DNA of 64,000 nucleotides from Sthenelais limicola (GCA_942159475.1 OW804097.1:6725685-6789684), one strand, 5' to 3'; counted from the stretch's first letter, positions 12,801 through 23,170 are shown. Notes: generated by a model not told the origin, from the letters alone. Made by a program: numbers and translations.

Positions 12801-13838
12801 GTCTGCTATCTCTCTCTCTGTTTTAAAAGATTTAAACCTGAGAAAAGGACTGAAAGTGATTCGAAAATAGTTACGGTAATCCATGCAGCAGCTTAGGAAA
12901 TTTACATGAGTGATCATGCGAAAACGTTCCGTTGTCTACAGGTTAGCAACGTAACGTTGGCAACAGGACTGGGACAGGGACAGGCACAGGCAACACAACA
13001 TCACAAGTGTGACCAAGAAAAACATCTAAAAGGGGTTCCATTTGTGGTATGAATATTAATACAGATAATGAGAGACAGGTTGAAAGAGCAAGATGGTGGG
13101 AGAGGGAACAAGGAGAGATGAGGATGTGGGCCCCACTGTCCCACTAGAAAATCCTGTGCGTAGCACAGGTATTTGCTAGTACAGTTTAAACAGGTTGATT
13201 TTATTCAAATTTATTTTTACAGAGGCTATTATACTCAGGTAAATCTAATATTTGTCATATTTAGCCTAACTTAGTAGAAAGTATCAATGTGTAATACTGT
13301 TGGTTGTTCATATACTGAGGATCTGACCCATACAAGTCTGGTGCTATCTGTATTACTATAGCCTTTCAACCTATGATCAATGAGGGAGACCTGTGACCAT
13401 CACCCTGCCATTTACTTGGGCCAAGAAAAAAAAAGGGTGGCATCGCTCATAAAACTGTAAGAACGACATAATCCGACCTCAGTATTTATTATGATTTTGA
13501 ATTTAACATTCAAGTTGAGGCTATTATTTCACCTGTGAATGTGTTCAATACACACATTCCATTCACCTAGCCCTGAGATGACACTCAGTCTTGCGGCCGA
13601 TACAACGGCCATATCAGGCATCAGGCTGATATGGAATGAATACAGTTCTCCTAATGGTGTAACTTCACCAAGAACCTTTTCGTCGCGGTCCAACCGGTTT
13701 TCACCTCACGGCTGATGATAAACCAAAGGTGCCGGATTAGATTCCCACTCTGCCCCTTGGGCAATTTTGTCTTAGTATTGTATAAACATGACTTACCACA
13801 AGCGTTTCATTGTCTCTAAATTTGGGTTGGTCTCGGTC
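8860..13838 (-). CDS. AIG1/GIMAP-like GTPase gene, five visible exons
   Basis: Five minus-strand exons join in frame: 13797-13838, 11784-12258, 10645-11052, 10199-10297 and 8860-9831. Introns have GT/AG ends and phases agree throughout. The spliced product is about 660 residues, without the unseen N-terminus. Order: unknown helical region, P-loop GASGSGKS, switch threonine region, DTPT (DTPG in the family), the exon 4 segment VFVCVVSESLMDKKAF, then LGEEVLSRTIICLTAIN and a long charged helical tail ending in WDE. AIG1/GIMAP proteins are septin-related GTPases acting as membrane scaffolds in immunity. The TKxD base-recognition motif is TAIN here, so nucleotide specificity or hydrolysis may be changed. 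An N-terminal CARD (38990-41898) is possible but unproven. Confidence 0.8.
10199..10297 (-). CDS. GTPase exon 4 (core strand and helix)
   Basis: A 33-codon exon with acceptor AATTACAG and donor CAG/GTGAGT. It encodes IIVTCSGRMPVFVCVVSESL and then a helix ending QLLQ, equivalent to the AIG1 region after the DTPG loop (usually GPHAFLLV). Both phases are 0, so it fits exactly between 10645-11052 and 8860-9831. Confidence 0.85.
10645..11052 (-). CDS. GTPase exon 3: P-loop and switch regions
   Basis: 136 codons, acceptor TTTTCAG and donor AAG/GTAGAT. The P-loop GASGSGKSQTANLLLG lies near the middle, followed by the G2 stretch (GKEIATKQVQRG) and FDTPTFPVTD, the G3 position. AIG1 proteins usually have DTPG; here glycine is replaced by threonine. 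The P-loop and the spacing to G3 are normal for the family. Confidence 0.88.
11784..12258 (-). CDS. GTPase gene exon 2: unassigned N-terminal domain
   Basis: 475 bases, acceptor TTCTTCCAG and donor CAA/GTATGG. One base completes a codon from the preceding exon; then 158 codons run open. It encodes an acidic linker, then a probably helical region (DYKDVWLAHDMMKALLEGL ... FENKLSNLIITGCESLQDF) with several cysteines near its end. I do not recognise the fold. Its position before a GTPase domain suggests an interaction or regulatory module. Confidence 0.75.
12520..13179 (+). mobile_element. Helitron-like non-autonomous element in intron
   Basis: Much of this stretch matches 44640-45470 in the same order: ATTCCGCTATGTTTCAT, AAATGGGTTTACATC, CCCAGCGCTGCCTGAAAA, later GGTTCCATTTGTGGTATGA, GGGAACAAGGAGAGATGAGG and CCCCACTGTCCCACTAG. 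It ends with a hairpin (CCTGTGC-GTA-GCACAGG at 13153-13169) and then ATTTGCTAG followed by T. A hairpin before CTRR followed by T is the Helitron 3' end. The 5' end was not located. No Rep/helicase is present. It lies in intron 1 of the GTPase gene. Confidence 0.6.
13676..13770 (+). repeat. Possible tRNA-derived SINE fragment
   Basis: GTCGCGGTCCAACCGGTT resembles an A-box region. About 50 bases on, GCCGGATTAGATTCCC matches a pol III B box (GGNTNGANTCC-like), followed by a GC-richer tail. The spacing suits a tRNA head, but no clean cloverleaf was drawn. Confidence 0.35.
13797..13838 (-). CDS. GTPase gene small upstream exon
   Basis: A 42-base exon between an excellent acceptor (TTTTTTCTTCAG) and donor (GTAAGTC). 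In the only stop-free frame that joins 11784-12258 it reads TETNPNLETMKRL. It needs two bases carried from an earlier exon, so an upstream exon exists or this exon is partly untranslated. No upstream exon was identified before the Ngaro element at 15040-20432. Confidence 0.6.
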
Positions 13839-15039
13839 CTGAAGAAAAAATGTAAAGCATAAGATAATACTTCATTGACACATGTGTATACACTCTAAAA
13901 ACTGTATAAGATCACCGTCTTCAGTTGATACAGGAATTAGACACTAATTAACGTCTTCCTATTTGATAACTAAATATTTCGAGGAGAATTAAAGTGCATG
14001 TGTTTCCCTCCTTTTAAATGCATCGTTTTACTTTCATCAATTCTACCATCTTAATTGTGAGCCTGACAGCATAACGGCGGCCATTCAATGTGTTCCAATG
14101 GTTTGTTAGATCTGCCTCACCAAAGCCACTAGGGGCAATCTATATGTACAATCATTAGGGTGTTTAGATCACAGCATTTTTCAATATCAAACAGGTATAT
14201 AACACACATACACTATAGAAGTTTATACTAATCACTTATAACATTTCTTTGTACATGAAGTGGAATATCTATATAGATGTATAAATTAATCTCTGAGACG
14301 AAACAAAAAGGAATATCCTGCCCTACATGAAATTACCAAGTAACAATGAGTCAAATTTAAAAATTCATTTGAAATAAACAGGGCATTTGGAAGGGTGTAA
14401 TTTATCAGTATAATTATTTCATATATACAGTACAGTATGCTATAATAATCACGCGGAATGGTACAATATTTGATAATAATGATAATATAAACTTATAAAC
14501 TTATAATCTTCTCTGATTTATCATGGATTTCACATTATGATAGCTAAAGGCATATCCATTTCACTGGGATTTAAAGTCATACACATCACACTTCACTAGT
14601 TTGCGGCCAATCACAAAATGATCGCAGTGCTATCACACTCAATTGCACTCAGTGCCTGTCAGGTAGTTGAATCACACAATTCCCATATTTCGGACAGAGA
14701 AATGCTTCAACAATGTAAAGATTACATTTGAGGTCGGGTATATCAATATTTTACCTATAATTTGTCAAACAACATATATGTGATGTGTTTCAGAAAATGA
14801 GTCACAAGTCACAAACATAATATAAGTGAGCGGTAAATATAAAGTAAATAATAGCATTCGCCCGAATTTGAGCTTTACTTTGATAATAAGCACTTCACAT
14901 TTAAATAAATTGGAAGGGAAATACTTAATCATCACTAAATATATATGATGTGTTATAGGAAAATGAGTCACAATTCGCCAAAGTTGAATCAGTCTCATAG
15001 ATTGTACACAAGTTAACAACTGAGTCTGTAGCATAACGG
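13839..15039. other. AT-rich non-coding region
   Basis: No exon was identified. A TGATGTGTTT...GAAAATGAGTCACAA motif occurs at 14781 and in weaker form at 14947; related copies are at 28767 and 45629. Confidence 0.4.
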
Positions 15040-15206
15040 ATGATTTGTATGACATTGTTATACTGTTATATCGGAGCGGGAAGAATGATCACCACCTTGA
15101 CCTTGCCTACCGGAAGGAAGTGTTCGTTACCTAGTGACCACTACCGCGCACTTCAAACCATTGAACATTCATTCAAAGCTGTTGACCAGTCGGTCTATGT
15201 TGGATA
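15040..15206 (+). repeat. Ngaro A1 repeat
   Basis: The 167 bases match 20152-20318 with a constant offset of 5112 and only a few substitutions. They start ATGATTTGTATGACATTG and end CGGTCTATGTTGGATA. This is the left half of the split repeat. Confidence 0.9.
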
Positions 15207-15251
15207 ACATTTTTTGTCTACAAGTTCTGATCAATTACTCTAAAATCCAAC

Positions 15252-17470
15252 ATGGTTATTTGCAATGCATGCGGTGAGGATCACCCTCATCCTGGGGACA
15301 AGAATTGCCGTTTCAAAACCAAAGCTATGGAAGCAGCAAAAACAAGTTATAAGTTTATTAAGTTAATCAATCATTTAATGAACTATTTTTCTGTTTAACT
15401 TTATAATCAGTTTAAGTTAATGTATATATTGTGCGTTTCCAAAGGAAACAAATTCTACGGTCAACTATTTGTGCGCAATGGCTAGATTATGAATATCAGA
15501 CGTACTGTAATCTGAAATGCCTCGAATGTCTGTATTAGAAGAACACAGGAGTGGAAGTAAAATTCAGTTTATTAACAACTAGGAAAGTTGCACGCTCCCT
15601 GTTTACAAAGGCAGTTGGATAAACATGAAAGTACAATGCAAGGGAATTAGACATAAGACATCAAACAACATATTGTAATCTAATAATACACAATTGTCTT
15701 TTAGTCTTTGCAATTCCGAGCTTGTCTGTCTCCAAGACTTGAAACCCAGAAATCCCAAAGGGTGTAGTAGGTGTAGATCACTCAGATTCAGTCATGGGTG
15801 GTCCTCTCTAAATGGGTTCCTCTCAAAACCTATACAGTGGCCTTAAGTGGCAACTTGTCAATCAAACCAAGATAGCCAATAGAATACAACAAATGTCAAC
15901 CAATAGGATGTCACACTGGCCTTCAGGGATTTACTGCAGAGATGGTAGAAGGTTGTCAATCAAGCAGTCCTTGTATAAGTGCAAAGTTAGTAGTGTTGGC
16001 GTGAATTACATCACACAGAGATGGGCATCCAGATATCCTCCCAGATAAGTGTCCACACTCCTCACACCACTCCTCAACCAACACCTCAAAATGTATCACA
16101 TGAACTTGCTACTCAGGATGATTGACAGAATGGTACCCAATTCACTAACATTCACGAATTTTTTTTAAATAAAATGCCGTAGAATGTAAAAACGGCTGGA
16201 TCCCCTGAGACTGACTGGAAACTCTATCTTAACCTGGACAAAATACCCTCAGCTGAAGGTGGAGTCAAAATAGAATCTACTCACCCTCCTACTACTGAAG
16301 AGTCTCTCGCTGCTCTAGTAAAATTGTCCACAGATCAACAGCAACAACTAGCCAACCTTGTAGCCGGCCAGGCTCAAAACAAGGCTCAACTAACTGGTGT
16401 CCTCAATCGTGTAACTATCCTGGAGAAGCCACACGCGAATCCACAGGTAAATCCACATCCTCAGCAGAATATTGTGGAAATCAATGCACCTTTCGTCCCA
16501 CCTCCACCATCGCCGAAGATTCCTCTCGTCAACCCACTTGTTGACCCTCTCGGCGGCTCTTCGGGCTCTCCTACGGAGGAGCCAACCGCTGCAGGCGCCA
16601 TGGTCCAGTTCGCCTCAGCTATGTCGCAACTCTCCTTGAGCATTGATCCGACGGTCATCAAACAACAAGGTTTGCCTTTACACCCTGAATTCCAATGTCA
16701 ATGTCTTATTAAGGGTATCCCCGCAAAGTCAGCTGACGCCGGGAAGATGTTGGTCACCGAATATCTGTATGGGATGTCCCTTGTGCTTGAACACAATTAA
16801 TTCCGGTGGTGATTGGAAGAGTTATTTGTTACACCTACAAAATATACTGTCCTTTGCCATTGGTAGATCTTATGAGTCTATTGCATTCTCAAGTTATGAC
16901 CGCGAAGTGGTAGACTGCTACCTTCGTAATCCTGCTCAAGGCTTCATTCCCCGTACACCATTGTGCCCTGCACTTCACTCCTGCAGCCAAGTCGAAACTC
17001 AAGATTCGTACACAAACAGGTCATCAGAAACGCACTGACGGTAAACTTGTTGTTCCCCAAGACTGGCCGGAGGACGTATGTTATAAATTTAATGTGGCCT
17101 CTTGTTTTTGGTATTGTGTATATATATATATATAGTTTTATTTCAAAGTACATGTACATCGAAATCGGAGTACAATATCTGCAACCTGCAGATCTTCCAA
17201 TTGATCCTCATAGCGTACTCAGACTTTAAAATATGGTTTCTAGCTACAATGTAAACAATTTTGTATATGAGGTACACAGTGAGGATTTTGCCTCTTCCCG
17301 CTCTTCCCAATCAGTTCCATTCTGATTGGGTTTACATTTTTTACACGAGTGATCGTGGCAGCTCCCCTTTATATACGGTCTGGTCTAAAGTAAACATGTG
17401 CGCAAACATGTTTGTGGAAAGTGCCAGCAAGCTGGTCATAAAGTGTCAGCTTGTCGAAATTCAGACGGGC
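15252..17470 (+). pseudogene. Ngaro gag-like ORF, broken
   Basis: An ATG at 15252 opens a frame with CNACGEDHPHPGDKNC, a cysteine/histidine start like that of some DIRS/Ngaro first ORFs. The frame is lost near 15350. A gag-like frame resumes near 16186 (ETDWKLYLNLDKIPS) and runs to 16800 through a glutamine- and proline-rich segment. After further frame changes a typical zinc knuckle CGKCQQAGHKVSAC (CX2CX4HX4C) is at 17413-17454. The order agrees with a nucleic-acid-binding coat protein. The roughly 830-base interruption is probably an insertion. Confidence 0.65.
15527..16126 (-). mobile_element. Possible solo LTR inserted in Ngaro gag
   Basis: Within the interruption of gag, a segment begins TGTC and ends GACA. 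On the minus strand it carries AATAAACTGAATTTT shortly before its end, like an LTR polyadenylation signal. Size is about 600 bases. A target duplication is ambiguous (GAATG just before and just after, with a two-base offset). No internal retroviral sequence is present. An alternative is an unrelated insertion. Confidence 0.3.
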
Positions 17471-17586
17471 TGCAGAAGAAAGCATGACTTTCGTCTTCCT
17501 CAGCTCACTTCTGCTGTCATGGCCAACCAGAACCCATTTCTGCCCCTACGGACTCCGATCTCGCCTATGTTTCTGCTAATTCTGCC

Positions 17587-18846
17587 TTGTTACATACTCA
17601 TAGTGGCCTTGAGGTGTTGCATATCGACGATTCTTCTCTACATGTGCATTCTTCTGAAAATCTGCCTGATACTTCTCCTGTGAGAGTGGGACTCACGTCG
17701 ACTCACCTTCCCTTAAGCACTCGCTTGTGTTGTAAACATAAGGTTGGCGGGTTGTATTCCCAAATGAATCTATCAGGTTGGCTGCATGAACTCGACCATG
17801 AAACCGATCTCAATCTTCGTCAGTATTTGTTTGAAGGTATCTCTCAAGGATTCTACATAGTGGATCGTAATGCTTCAGTCCCGATCTACCAGTGCTCCAG
17901 TTATTCTTCCACAACTACTGAACCAGCGTACACCTTCATAACAAACCTACTACGCACCAAAATAGACAACGGTAAAATGATTTCTGTGAATTATATACCC
18001 CACTGCGTACACGCCATCGGTGCTGTTCCCAAAGGGTCTAGCAGCTACCGTCCAATCACTGACTGTAGCCGCCCGCCGAATAGATCGATTAACAACTTTA
18101 TGACTTCCACTGCCATTCCATTCCATTTTAAAACGGTGGACGATGTATCTGATGCCTTGATGCCCGGCTTCTACATGGCGTCTGTAGACATCAGGGCCGC
18201 CTACAGATCAATTAGTGTTCATCCTTCCCAATGGACCTTGCAAGGCCTCCGTTGGGTCTTTGATGGAGATTCTGTCACATTGACTGACACTCGGTTATGC
18301 TTCGGCCTCTCCTCAGCACCATATATATTCAACACCATCTCAGACTTTGTTGTTGCTTGCCTTTCACGCAGAGGCTTCCCTATCATCATAAATTATTTAG
18401 ATGACTTCATCTGTTGGGAGCCTTCATATAGTCATTGCCAGTCGACACAATCTGAGTTGATCTCGCTACTGGGTCAGTTGGGCTTCATAGTCGCGTGGGA
18501 CAAGTGCATAACTCCATCGACTAGCTGCCGCTACCCTGGCATAATTTTTGACTGTGACTCCATGACCATGTCTCTACCGGCCACTAAGTTGGACAAGCTC
18601 CTTCATGAAATTGATTATTTTTCAGACAAGTCATTTGCTACACCACATCAATTGAAAGTTCTTTGCGGCATCATAGCCCACGCCTCCAAACTCGTCAGGG
18701 GCGGTCGCACATTTTCAAGACGCATTATTGATTTGCTGAAGGGTCTTGACGTCTCCACCAAACGTGTTCCTTTGTCCTTTGAATTCAAAGAAGATATCAG
18801 CTTGTGGTCTCGCTATGCCATCATTTTCAATGTCGCTCCTGTATGA
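17587..18846 (+). pseudogene. Ngaro reverse transcriptase
   Basis: This frame carries the DIRS-type reverse transcriptase. SVDIRAAYRSISVHPSQW holds the first catalytic aspartate region, LCFGLSSAPYIFN follows, and NYLDDF at 18391-18408 is the YxDD box. GAVPKGSSSYRPITDCSRPP upstream is the usual finger motif. The frame closes at 18846 just before RNase H begins in another frame, so a frameshift separates the two. It would copy element RNA into DNA. Confidence 0.85.
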
Positions 18847-18874
18847 TAAAGCATCATTTTTGTGACGGCATGTC

Positions 18875-19232
18875 CCTTCATACTGACGCCTGCCTGACAG
18901 GTTTTGGCTTGGTATGGGCGGGTGATTGAGTCGCCGGCTCCTTTGTGAACGCCCACCCTCCAACACAGCTGTCCTCCGTTTGTCCTAACCACTGTCACTG
19001 GATGAACTTGGTGCCCCAGCTTTTCAACATCAACTACCTTGAACTCCTTCCTATATGGCTGGCATGTTATAGGTTTGGCGCTGAGTGGCAAGGTTGCAAG
19101 ATTGTCTGCGTCTCCGACAATACTCAAGTAGTTTCTATGATAAACTCGGGTCGAAGCTCCAATCGCCATTGCATGGCCTCTGTCCTGTCCCAGCTTCGCC
19201 TCAGACTGTGGCAAGGTTCCTGTCGTATTTAG
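18875..19232 (+). pseudogene. Ngaro RNase H, stop and truncation
   Basis: LHTDACLTGFGLVWAGD gives the first RNase H aspartate. An in-frame TGA at 18927-18929 stands where tryptophan is usual. INYLELLPIWLACYRFGAEW supplies the conserved glutamate and VSDNTQVVSMINSG the next aspartate. The C-terminal RNase H part is missing: within about 60 bases the sequence reads as the recombinase N-terminus in another frame, suggesting a deletion. Confidence 0.75.
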
Positions 19233-20023
19233 GTCTATCAATGAAATATTCTTCAATTGATAATTATTTATCATCCATTATTAGTCTTCACAAAGTGTGT
19301 GGTGCTCCAGAAAATCTACGCTCTTCATTTTATATTAAGATGGTGCTGTCTGGCCTTAAAAGGAGGGTAGGAGCTCCTCCCAAACAAGCTATTCCGCTCA
19401 CGGTGTCACAGTTACTCCAGCTGTATATGCATGTCAACACTGCTGATCCTAATCAAGCCGCTATGTGGGGGGTGATCGCCATGTCTTTCAGGACCCTCTT
19501 AAGGAAGTCAAATATCGTCCCGGACAAGTTCTCTGGAGCATATGACACTCATGTGATACCTAGGTCTTGCGTCACCCTCTCTTCATGGGGCGCACACGTC
19601 TCCGTGGAATCAAGCAAGACTAGGGGGTCATCTGATACTCCTCTCCTTATTCCCATCAAACGCCTGCCTGGTTCTCCTTTGTGTGTGGTGGGTCTCATCG
19701 AGGATAATTTCCTTCAGTTTCCAGCATCTTCAAATTCGCCAATCTTCATCTGTCGCTTAAGTGGCAGTGTTTGTCCAGTCCTATACAGAGACGTCCTATC
19801 ATTCCTGAAATCCTTGGTCGCCAAGATTGGTCTGTCGCCCTCCAATGTTGGTCTACACTCTCTCAGGAGATCCGGCGCTACCTTTCTCCACAGCATCGGG
19901 GTGTCCTTGGTGGACATCAAAGGAATTGGTGATTGGTGCAGTCTCTCCATATTGGAATATCTGACTCTCTCATTAGATCGCCGTCGTCAGATTGACTCAA
20001 TAGCATCAACTTATTTCTCCTAG
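19190..20023 (+). CDS. Ngaro tyrosine recombinase
   Basis: Phage-integrase-type recombinase. The N-terminal helical part begins near TVARFLSYLGLSMKYSSIDN. The catalytic arginine I region is SFRTLLRKSNIVPD, the H-x-x-R box is HSLRRSG, and GDWCS plus the tyrosine in SILEYL complete the active site. The frame stays open for more than 270 codons, so this domain looks intact although its upstream junction is damaged. It would recombine the circular DNA copy into the genome. Confidence 0.85.
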   Translation, partial: PASPQTVARFLSYLGLSMKYSSIDNYLSSIISLHKVCGAPENLRSSFYIKMVLSGLKRRVGAPPKQAIPLTVSQLLQLYMHVNTADPNQAAMWGVIAMSFRTLLRKSNIVPDKFSGAYDTHVIPRSCVTLSSWGAHVSVESSKTRGSSDTPLLIPIKRLPGSPLCVVGLIEDNFLQFPASSNSPIFICRLSGSVCPVLYRDVLSFLKSLVAKIGLSPSNVGLHSLRRSGATFLHSIGVSLVDIKGIGDWCSLSILEYLTLSLDRRRQIDSIASTYFS

Positions 20024-20063
20024 ACTTTTTATTTTTTCTTCTACTTATGATACTACTTCTGGC

Positions 20064-20151
20064 TTGGAGGATTGTATTCAGATAGATAAAACATGTCTGA
20101 GCCAAATAAAACATATTACTTAACCTTGCTGACTCTTCTGTTTCGCGCGAT
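20064..20151 (+). repeat. Ngaro B1 repeat
   Basis: About 88 bases starting TTGGAGGATTGTATTCAG match 20342-20431 with two mismatches in the part compared by eye. It directly abuts the A2 copy, the junction expected in the B1-A2-B2 block. Confidence 0.88.
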
Positions 20152-20318
20152 ATGATTTGTATGACATTGTTATACTGTTGTATTGGAGCGGGAAGAATGA
20201 TCACCACCTTGACCTTGCCTACCGGAAGGAAGTGTTTGTTACCTAGTGACCACTACCGCGCACTTCAAACCGTTAAACATTCATTCAAAGCTGTTGACCA
20301 GTCGGTCTATGTTGGATA
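20152..20318 (+). repeat. Ngaro A2 repeat
   Basis: Direct copy of 15040-15206. It sits between B1 and B2, completing the split-direct-repeat arrangement that templates closure of the circular intermediate. Confidence 0.9.
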
Positions 20319-20341
20319 CAAATTTTTTCTTTCTTTCTTCA

Positions 20342-20431
20342 TTGGAGGATTGTATTCAGAAAGATAAAACATGTCCGAGCCAAATAAAACATATTACTTA
20401 ACCTTGCTGACTCTTCTGTTTCGCGCGATAT
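20342..20431 (+). repeat. Ngaro B2 repeat, right end
   Basis: Copy of B1 lying 23 bases after A2 and ending TTTCGCGCGATAT. The similarity stops here, placing the right end of the element at about 20431. Confidence 0.85.
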
Positions 20432-20433
20432 AG

Positions 20434-20480
20434 AGCATTTGCTTCACAAGTGAGAGGTAGGGAGCTCGAGTCTAAGCTGT
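20434..20480 (+). repeat. Possible tRNA-like SINE fragment
   Basis: GCTTCACAAGTGAGAGG followed by TAGGGAGCTCGAGTCT resembles the anticodon arm to B box of a tRNA-derived SINE. It abuts the right end of the Ngaro element. The A box is weak. Confidence 0.3.
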
Positions 20481-20481
20481 G

Positions 20482-21076
20482 GAAGACCTTTTTCATGATG
20501 CCTAGTGTAGTACATTCTAAACGTCACACAGTAAACGTCACACATGTGACTTTTAGCATTTTTGGAAGGCGGTAAAAGTCTTAAGATTCTAAACGTCACA
20601 CCAAAACAACATATTAATAGTGGGGTAAAGAAACACGTCTTGTTTTGTGTATCATGGTAAGACGTTTGACTTTGCAGTGTACATACAGTGTTTTGCAATC
20701 ATTTAGGTATAATGTTAAATCATATAAGGTAAAATGGATTTTTTGTTTGAGATTTTATTTATCCCTGACAAAACAAATCCCCTTATGGGTTTTCTCTTCT
20801 CTGCCCCAAGTATTTTATATAAGAAACAATTCAGATTCACTTGCAATATCTTAATCAATAAGGTCACCTCAAGGGACAAGAAAAGTTAGTGCGATTTTGC
20901 AATTGTAATAATAATTATATAACTGTGATATTATACATATACATATTTGAATCTCTTACATAAACGTATTACTATATATATTATCATAAACTAAATTTGG
21001 TAATCAATTTTCTTTAAATGTATTCCGTCTTAGCGGATTGAAGAACAGTCTTTACTGAAATGTTATCCTTAATATT
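20482..21076. other. Non-coding spacer
   Basis: AT-rich DNA between the Ngaro element and the Ty3 LTR. It contains repeated ATTCTAAACGTCACA at 20514 and 20585 and ACGTCACA words between. No gene seen. Confidence 0.4.
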
Positions 21077-21656
21077 GTAGCAGGAGGCAGACGAGTCTCC
21101 CTTGTTAGAATGACCCCTGCAACCTGGGTTCTTGGAAGTCACTCAGTCCACACATCCCCATACATAAATCTATCCACACCTCTGTATTTAACTCGTCCGG
21201 AGACATATGGGATGGGTGGGATGACTTAACCTGTCAACAGCCTTTTTTCACTTTATGTCTACTTTATTGCATATCTTGTATATAAGGTCCAGTGTGGGCC
21301 AGGCAAGATTGTCACTTCCCGTTGACCATCCCTTTGATGATGATGTGAGCCTGTGTGTGGAGAATAAAGCCTTGCTGAAAACCATATTCCTCTTCTCTGA
21401 TGTCTGACTAGATCGAGCGCGGGCCGAGCCGTCTGAACCCCAAGGTCACGAGTACCTTTCCTACTTAAGTTACTTATATCGCTAAGTCCCTCTTCTGTGC
21501 TAAGCTGCCGAGCTACCCCTGATAGCTGACCATTGGAATGGACTATGTAATTGAGCCTAACTTAGAACAACTTTGAGACAAATCAGCCCCCAGTAACCAA
21601 TCATCTCCCCCTCTTCCTCCTAGCGGTCAAATAACGAATACCATTAATTCCCCTCC
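21077..21656 (+). repeat. 5' LTR of deleted Ty3 element
   Basis: Begins TGTAGCAGGAGGCAG. It has TATATAAGG near 21277, AATAAAG near 21363 and a following CT-rich part. The binding site TGGTGCCAGCGGTGGGG starts at 21662. The exact right boundary is uncertain because no second LTR is available. Confidence 0.65.
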
Positions 21657-21700
21657 AATATTGGTGCCAGCGGTGGGGATCGCGCTGAAGGAAGAACAAG

Positions 21701-22713
21701 TTGCTCAGATACAGACACAAGCCCTCTGGCATTGTCAACTTCCATGGAGATAATAGTAAACCCAAGATTGAGAGAAAGCTGGAGGACAGACGGGTCAACA
21801 TGGTAGGAGGTGCAGATGTGGAAGCAGGGCCCCTCAGACGCTGGAGATGTGCCAGACAGGACAGGGCACAGAGAGAAAGAGTGAACTTGGGAGTTGAGGT
21901 AGAGGATGATCAACCAGATCTGGACATGGGTTGCAGACGAGCCAACCCTGGGGGCTATCCAAGAATGCAACGGCAGGGAAGGAAGGTCAAGACAGCGCCA
22001 AGGTCATTTGATGGATCAACATCACTGAACAATTTTCTAAATCATTTCAGACCTCAATGACTGGTCAAATAGGGAATGCGCGCTGTATCTGGGGGCTAGT
22101 CTGGACGGGTCAGCACTGGCTATACTAGATAGAGTGGATATCGATGATGGGGAAAGTTTTCTCCAACTTGTTCAAGAGTTGGAGAAGCGCTATCAGCCTG
22201 TGGATCAGCTATCTTTGTATAGGACGCAGCTTGTATTGAGAAAACAAGGTAAAGATGAAGGAGTCAATGACCTAGTGGACAACCTTGAGAGAATGATGAG
22301 ACTGGCCTACCCTAGGGTTGATCGGGAGGTAAGGGATGACTTCAGCCAAGATGCAATAATTGGAGCCCTGAGAGATGAGAAATTGAGACAATGGATTGTC
22401 CAGGCCCGGCCTAGATCATTTGCAGAGGCCAGAGCAGCCGCATTACATGCATAGTGCGATCGACCTGGCTCCTCAAAAACCCAAGGTCATCTTAGACTGG
22501 CAACAGTGGAAGAACCCCCACCTGTTATTGAATCTCAATTCGAACAGATCCTGGGGAAAATATTGGCTAGGTTGGATAGACTTGAACAATTCTTATACAA
22601 CTAGACAGAGAAGATGTTTCTTATGTGGTGATTTTGGACATTTCAGACAGGAATGTCCAAACCGTCCCAATGATCACACACAAAGGGGACAGGGAAACGA
22701 CAGCGGGCAGTAA
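21701..22713 (+). pseudogene. Ty3 gag remnant with zinc knuckle
   Basis: Gag-like sequence in three frames: a basic N-terminal part to 22060; a capsid part at 22134-22454 with FLQLVQELEKRYQP and DLVDNLERMMRLAYP; then a CCHC knuckle (CFLCGDFGHFRQEC) near 22618-22660. The frame changes show it is broken. Confidence 0.75.
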
Positions 22714-22789
22714 GCCACCGGGATACTGTCCAGCAAGTCACAGGTAATGGAGAAGGATGGATGGCCATATATGGCAGATGGGATCCTTC

Positions 22790-23170
22790 TACAGCAGGAG
22801 TGGTGGTTGATGGAAAGAGCAACGGAGTGGTCATTCAGTGGCTAACAGATACAGGTGCTTGTACAATGATATTGAGCAAGTGGACCTGGTAACAAATGGA
22901 TGATCCTCCCCCATTGTGGCACTCAAGTATAAGAATCACAGGTGCTGGAGGAACACCAGTGGACGTGCTGGGTGAGACTGATATAGAAGCAGACTTCTTG
23001 ATTAAAATGAAAGTAGTAGTAGTAAAGTTAGAAGAGGGGGGTATTCTGGGGATGGATATTATCAGAGCTAGAAGGTCTCTGGTAGACACAGATACTGGAA
23101 CGGTGTGGATGAATATGCAAGAGGTAATCATACCTGGGCAGTGGAAAGTGGAAGTCGGGCGCAGATGAGC
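22790..23170 (+). pseudogene. Ty3 protease remnant
   Basis: LTDTGACTMIL at about 22842-22874 matches the aspartic protease active-site D-T-G. A downstream frame (GILGMDIIRARRSLVD) resembles the second half of the retropepsin fold. A stop and frame change separate the two. Confidence 0.6.

Larger units (their letters stand above)
15040..20432 (+). mobile_element. Ngaro-type (DIRS order) retrotransposon
   Basis: A tyrosine-recombinase retrotransposon of 5.4 kb with split direct repeats: A1 (15040-15206), the coding part, B1 (20064-20151), A2 (20152-20318) and B2 (20342-20431). Coding remnants appear in the order gag-like with a CCHC knuckle, reverse transcriptase, RNase H, tyrosine recombinase. 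RNase H is followed directly by the recombinase with no methyltransferase between. Split repeats without methyltransferase are the Ngaro arrangement; DIRS1 uses inverted repeats. Such elements integrate as circles through the recombinase, without an integrase or target duplication. Frameshifts, stops and an insertion in gag make this copy inactive. Confidence 0.88.

Noticed and set aside
12651..12917. 88-codon minus-strand frame in the GTPase intron
   Set aside because: It overlaps the Helitron-like repeat, and neither splice sites nor phase fit the gene.
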